A stretch of DNA of 64,000 nt from the NCBI RefSeq assembly GCF_002086795.1, contig NZ_MVIM01000006.1, positions 1 through 64,000 of the forward strand, read 5' to 3'. Positions 62,801 to 64,000 of the stretch are shown piece after piece. Source of the stretch: Mycolicibacterium tusciae (lineage in GTDB: Bacteria; Actinomycetota; Actinomycetes; Mycobacteriales; Mycobacteriaceae). Numbering within the stretch: the first letter of the stretch is position 1; every line of letters starts with the position of its first letter. The notes beneath the pieces are model-generated. The model ran no database searches. It saw only the letters and a program-made list of their open reading frames with translations, and was not told the origin of the DNA. A program made the position numbers and the translations under genes.

Positions 62801-63394
62801 CAGCTCGGTCGTCAAATCCGTCAGCCGCGCCAGGTTGGCCGACATCGAGTCGAGCTTGCGGACGGCCTTTTCCTTGCGCTTGCGGTGCTTGAGGACACCC
62901 GCGGCCTCTTCGATGAATGCGCGCCTGTCCTCGGGCCGGGATTCGAGGATCTCGGAGAGCTTGCCCTGCCCGACGATCACGTGCATTTCGCGGCCGATGC
63001 CGGAGTCGGACAGCAGTTCCTGCACGTCCATCAAACGGCAACTGGCGCCGTTGATCTCGTACTCGCTGCCGCCGTCACGGAACATCCGGCGGGTGATCGA
63101 CACCTCGGAGTATTCGATCGGCAGCGAGTTGTCGGAGTTGTCGATCGTTACCGTCACCTCGGCACGGCCGAGCGGCGGGCGCGACGACGTGCCTGCGAAG
63201 ATGACGTCTTCCATCTTGCCGCCGCGCAGAGTCTTGGCACCCTGTTCGCCCATCACCCACGTGAGCGCGTCGACCACGTTCGACTTGCCGGACCCGTTCG
63301 GGCCGACGACACAGGTGATGCCTGGCTCGAAGCGCAGAGTCGTCGGCGAAGCAAACGACTTGAAGCCCTTCAGGGTCAGACTCTTGAGGTGCAC
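59807..63394 (-). CDS. smc: chromosome segregation protein SMC
   Basis: 1195 aa from GTG 63394; TAGTGT lies 8 bases before it (leaderless pattern), and a longer frame to 63466 would add a non-family N-terminus. Walker [16 protein letters not shown] (about 32-46); long coiled coils about 170-490 and 680-1010; a hinge near 500-660 ([21 protein letters not shown] onward); signature [14 protein letters not shown] and Walker [14 protein letters not shown] near the C-terminus. SMC organises and segregates chromosomes as a dimer with ScpA/ScpB. Located as in M. tuberculosis, downstream of acyP. Confidence 0.96.
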   Translation of the reverse strand: MHLKSLTLKGFKSFASPTTLRFEPGITCVVGPNGSGKSNVVDALTWVMGEQGAKTLRGGKMEDVIFAGTSSRPPLGRAEVTVTIDNSDNSLPIEYSEVSITRRMFRDGGSEYEINGASCRLMDVQELLSDSGIGREMHVIVGQGKLSEILESRPEDRRAFIEEAAGVLKHRKRKEKAVRKLDSMSANLARLTDLTTELRRQLKPLGRQAEMARRAQTIQADLRDARLRLAADDLVVRMAEFENTNQTETTLRREHDDLAARLEARTVELNAHESAVGTLSERAESAQQTWFSLSALAERVSATVRIASERAQHLDSEPEASTGPDPDELEAKAEEVAAQERRLLAELDESRKRLEAARAELSAREGVAAEAERAHLAAVRAEADRREGLARLAGQVDTMRTRVESIDETVARLTVGIDEAAAKAQQTQAEFETVQGRVGQLDAGEVGLDEHHDRTVTALRLADERVAELQAAERGAERQVASLRARIEALSVGLDRKDGAAWLQKHHGGAGLFGSIANLVKVRPGYEVAIAAVLGAAADAVAAENSGVARSAVVALKQSDGGRAAIVLGDWPHPSVPNAGLPPEGAQWALDLVDAPDRLQGAITALLSGVAVVSDLSAALDVVAARPQLKAVTADGDLVGAGWVTGGSDRKPSTLEIASEVEKAREELTAAEKQTAELSAALAGALAEQATRQDAAEQALAALNESDAAISAVYEQLGRLGQDARATDDEWQRLIRQRDELEAGRNRTVQELAELEQRLHNAQEEPTLESEPVDRQESTAAAEAARGAEVEARLAVRTAEERANAVRGRADSMRRAATAERDARLRAQRAREARVHAAAVAAAVAESGRLVAQRLSAAVAVASQARDDVAAERQHRATALAKAREEVNELSAKINALTDALHRDEIAKAQAALRIEQLEEHVLETFGMAAADLVAEYGPDVALPPSELEMAEYEQARERGEQVMAPAPMPFDRPTQERRAKKAERELNELGRVNPLALEEFAALEERYNFLSTQLEDVKAARKDLLDVIDDVDARILQVFSEAYVDVEREFQQVFSTLFPGGEGRLLLTNPDDMLTTGIEVEARPPGKKIKRLSLLSGGEKSLTAVAMLVAIFRARPSPFYVMDEVEAALDDVNLRRLLGLFEQLRSQSQLLIITHQKPTMEIADALYGVTMRDDGITAVISQRMRGQELVGAAN

Positions 63395-63420
63395 GACGTG
63401 CCACACTACCGTCGCGCAGG

Positions 63421-63708
63421 CTAACGCTCGGTGAACCCCGATAGCGTTTCGCCGACTTCTGACCAATCCGCGATCACTTTGTCGACATGGCCCGGCGTAT
63501 GGCCACCTTGTAGCAGGTCAAGTAACTTTTCGCAGGCCTCGCGCGGGCCCTGCGCGACCACTTGAACGCGGCCGTCGGGCCTGTTCGAGGCGTATCCGGT
63601 CAACCCGAGTTCCAGCGCGCGCGACCGGGTCCACCACCGGAAGCCGACTCCCTGCACGTGGCCGTGCACCCATGCAGTGAGTCGTACCTCAGCTAACTCC
63701 TGCATCAT
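63421..63708 (-). CDS. acyP: acylphosphatase
   Basis: 95 aa. The signature is [21 protein letters not shown], where the Arg binds phosphate, and the Asn of GYASNRPDG completes the site. The enzyme hydrolyses acyl phosphates such as acetyl phosphate. The start ATG 63708 is inside the 3' end of the OsmC gene (20-base overlap); ATG 63705 is the alternative. It lies 26 bases before smc. Confidence 0.93.
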   Translation of the reverse strand: MMQELAEVRLTAWVHGHVQGVGFRWWTRSRALELGLTGYASNRPDGRVQVVAQGPREACEKLLDLLQGGHTPGHVDKVIADWSEVGETLSGFTER

Positions 63709-64000
63709 CTACCTCAAACGTCACTTTGGTACCGGACTTGAGTGTGCGGCCCACCGTGCAGACCTGATCGATCGCCCGCTCCACGACAGTGAGTACCCGC
63801 GCCCGCTCCTCTGCCGACAGCCCCGACAGGTCGAGTTCCATCCGCTCCTCCAGCAGCGGGTAGCGCTCCTGCTCGCGATCGGCCGGGCCCGACACCCGGA
63901 TCGTGGTCGAGTAATCCGCCCCAAGGCGACGCTGCAAGGGGGCGTCGCTGGCCATGCCGCTGCAGGCCGCCAGCGCGATCTTCATCAGCTCGCCGGGGGT
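63689..64000 (-). CDS. OsmC-family protein, C-terminal part
   Basis: The frame is open to the window edge (TPGELMKIALAACSGM), so the true start lies beyond 64000. It holds the OsmC core near LAACSGM, including a Cys that is usually the second peroxidatic residue, and ends [16 protein letters not shown]. OsmC/Ohr proteins reduce organic hydroperoxides. In M. tuberculosis this is Rv2923c, directly before acyP. Because the N-terminus is missing, the other active-site Cys cannot be checked. Confidence 0.85.
   Translation of the reverse strand, partial: TPGELMKIALAACSGMASDAPLQRRLGADYSTTIRVSGPADREQERYPLLEERMELDLSGLSAEERARVLTVVERAIDQVCTVGRTLKSGTKVTFEVDDAGVS

Noticed and set aside
61316..63424. 702-codon plus-strand frame opposite smc
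   Set aside because: smc is unmistakable (Walker A, signature, Walker B); the opposite frame has no family features.

Overview
The window is from a high-GC actinobacterium, most likely an environmental Mycolicibacterium/Mycobacterium. Three things point there: the right-hand third keeps the M. tuberculosis gene order Rv2901c to Rv2923c (DUF2469, rnhB, lepB, rplS, lppW, trmD, rimM, khpA, rpsP, dacB2, ffh, glnD, glnB, amt, ftsY, smc, acyP, osmC); the left part has typical mycobacterial families (MHB haemophore-like protein, mycofactocin-type SDR, F420/LLM enzymes, AveC-like membrane proteins, a tandem-TetR regulator); and GTG starts and putative leaderless genes are common.

Layout. 1-178: 3' end of a 13E12-type HNH endonuclease. 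182-6100: minus-strand run with TesB thioesterase, class III CoA-transferase, fused E1 alpha/beta dehydrogenase, arginase-like protein and HAD-IIA phosphatase, linked by 4-nt overlaps at two junctions. 6146-6855: two small secreted proteins. 7157-10066: DyP-type peroxidase between two unrecognised proteins. 10096-11790: AveC-like membrane protein with a newly noted 50-aa membrane partner, divergent from a TetR gene across a perfect palindrome. 11798-19969: minus-strand set of SDR, two P450s, ALDH, SDR, AveC-like protein and a cytoplasmic substrate-binding-protein homologue. 20033-22722: MoxR-type AAA ATPase and VWA protein. 22836-28530: plus-strand catabolic operon (two acyl-CoA dehydrogenases, SDR, amidohydrolase, nitroreductase, SnoaL-like). 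28635-30711: tandem TetR and TetR. 30689-35603: alcohol dehydrogenase and sulfotransferase, divergent from an MBL hydrolase, VOC and LLM operon. 35610-36851: two pseudogenes, one a decayed copy of the 19-kb substrate-binding protein. 36880-41380: P450, two DapB-like oxidoreductases and LLM enzyme. From 41387 on: conserved core.

How it fits together. The stretch 10-41 kb looks like an accessory catabolic island for a hydrophobic, probably alicyclic or lipid-like substrate: P450 hydroxylation, alcohol/aldehyde oxidation, acyl-CoA dehydrogenation and CoA chemistry. Two sequence elements tie its promoters together: a motif GAACAANNNTTAGG, seen near five promoters (19992, 20937, 22757, 32880, 40195), and a palindrome AATAGT-N4-ACTATT, seen at 11057 and 40220. 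These suggest two overlapping TetR regulons. The substrate and the regulator-site pairing are inference. In the core, amt-glnB-glnD is preceded by two sites matching the mycobacterial GlnR pattern, a type 2 IPP isomerase gene sits between ftsY and smc, dacB2 is tandemly duplicated, and a short GC-rich repeat occupies two operon spacers.
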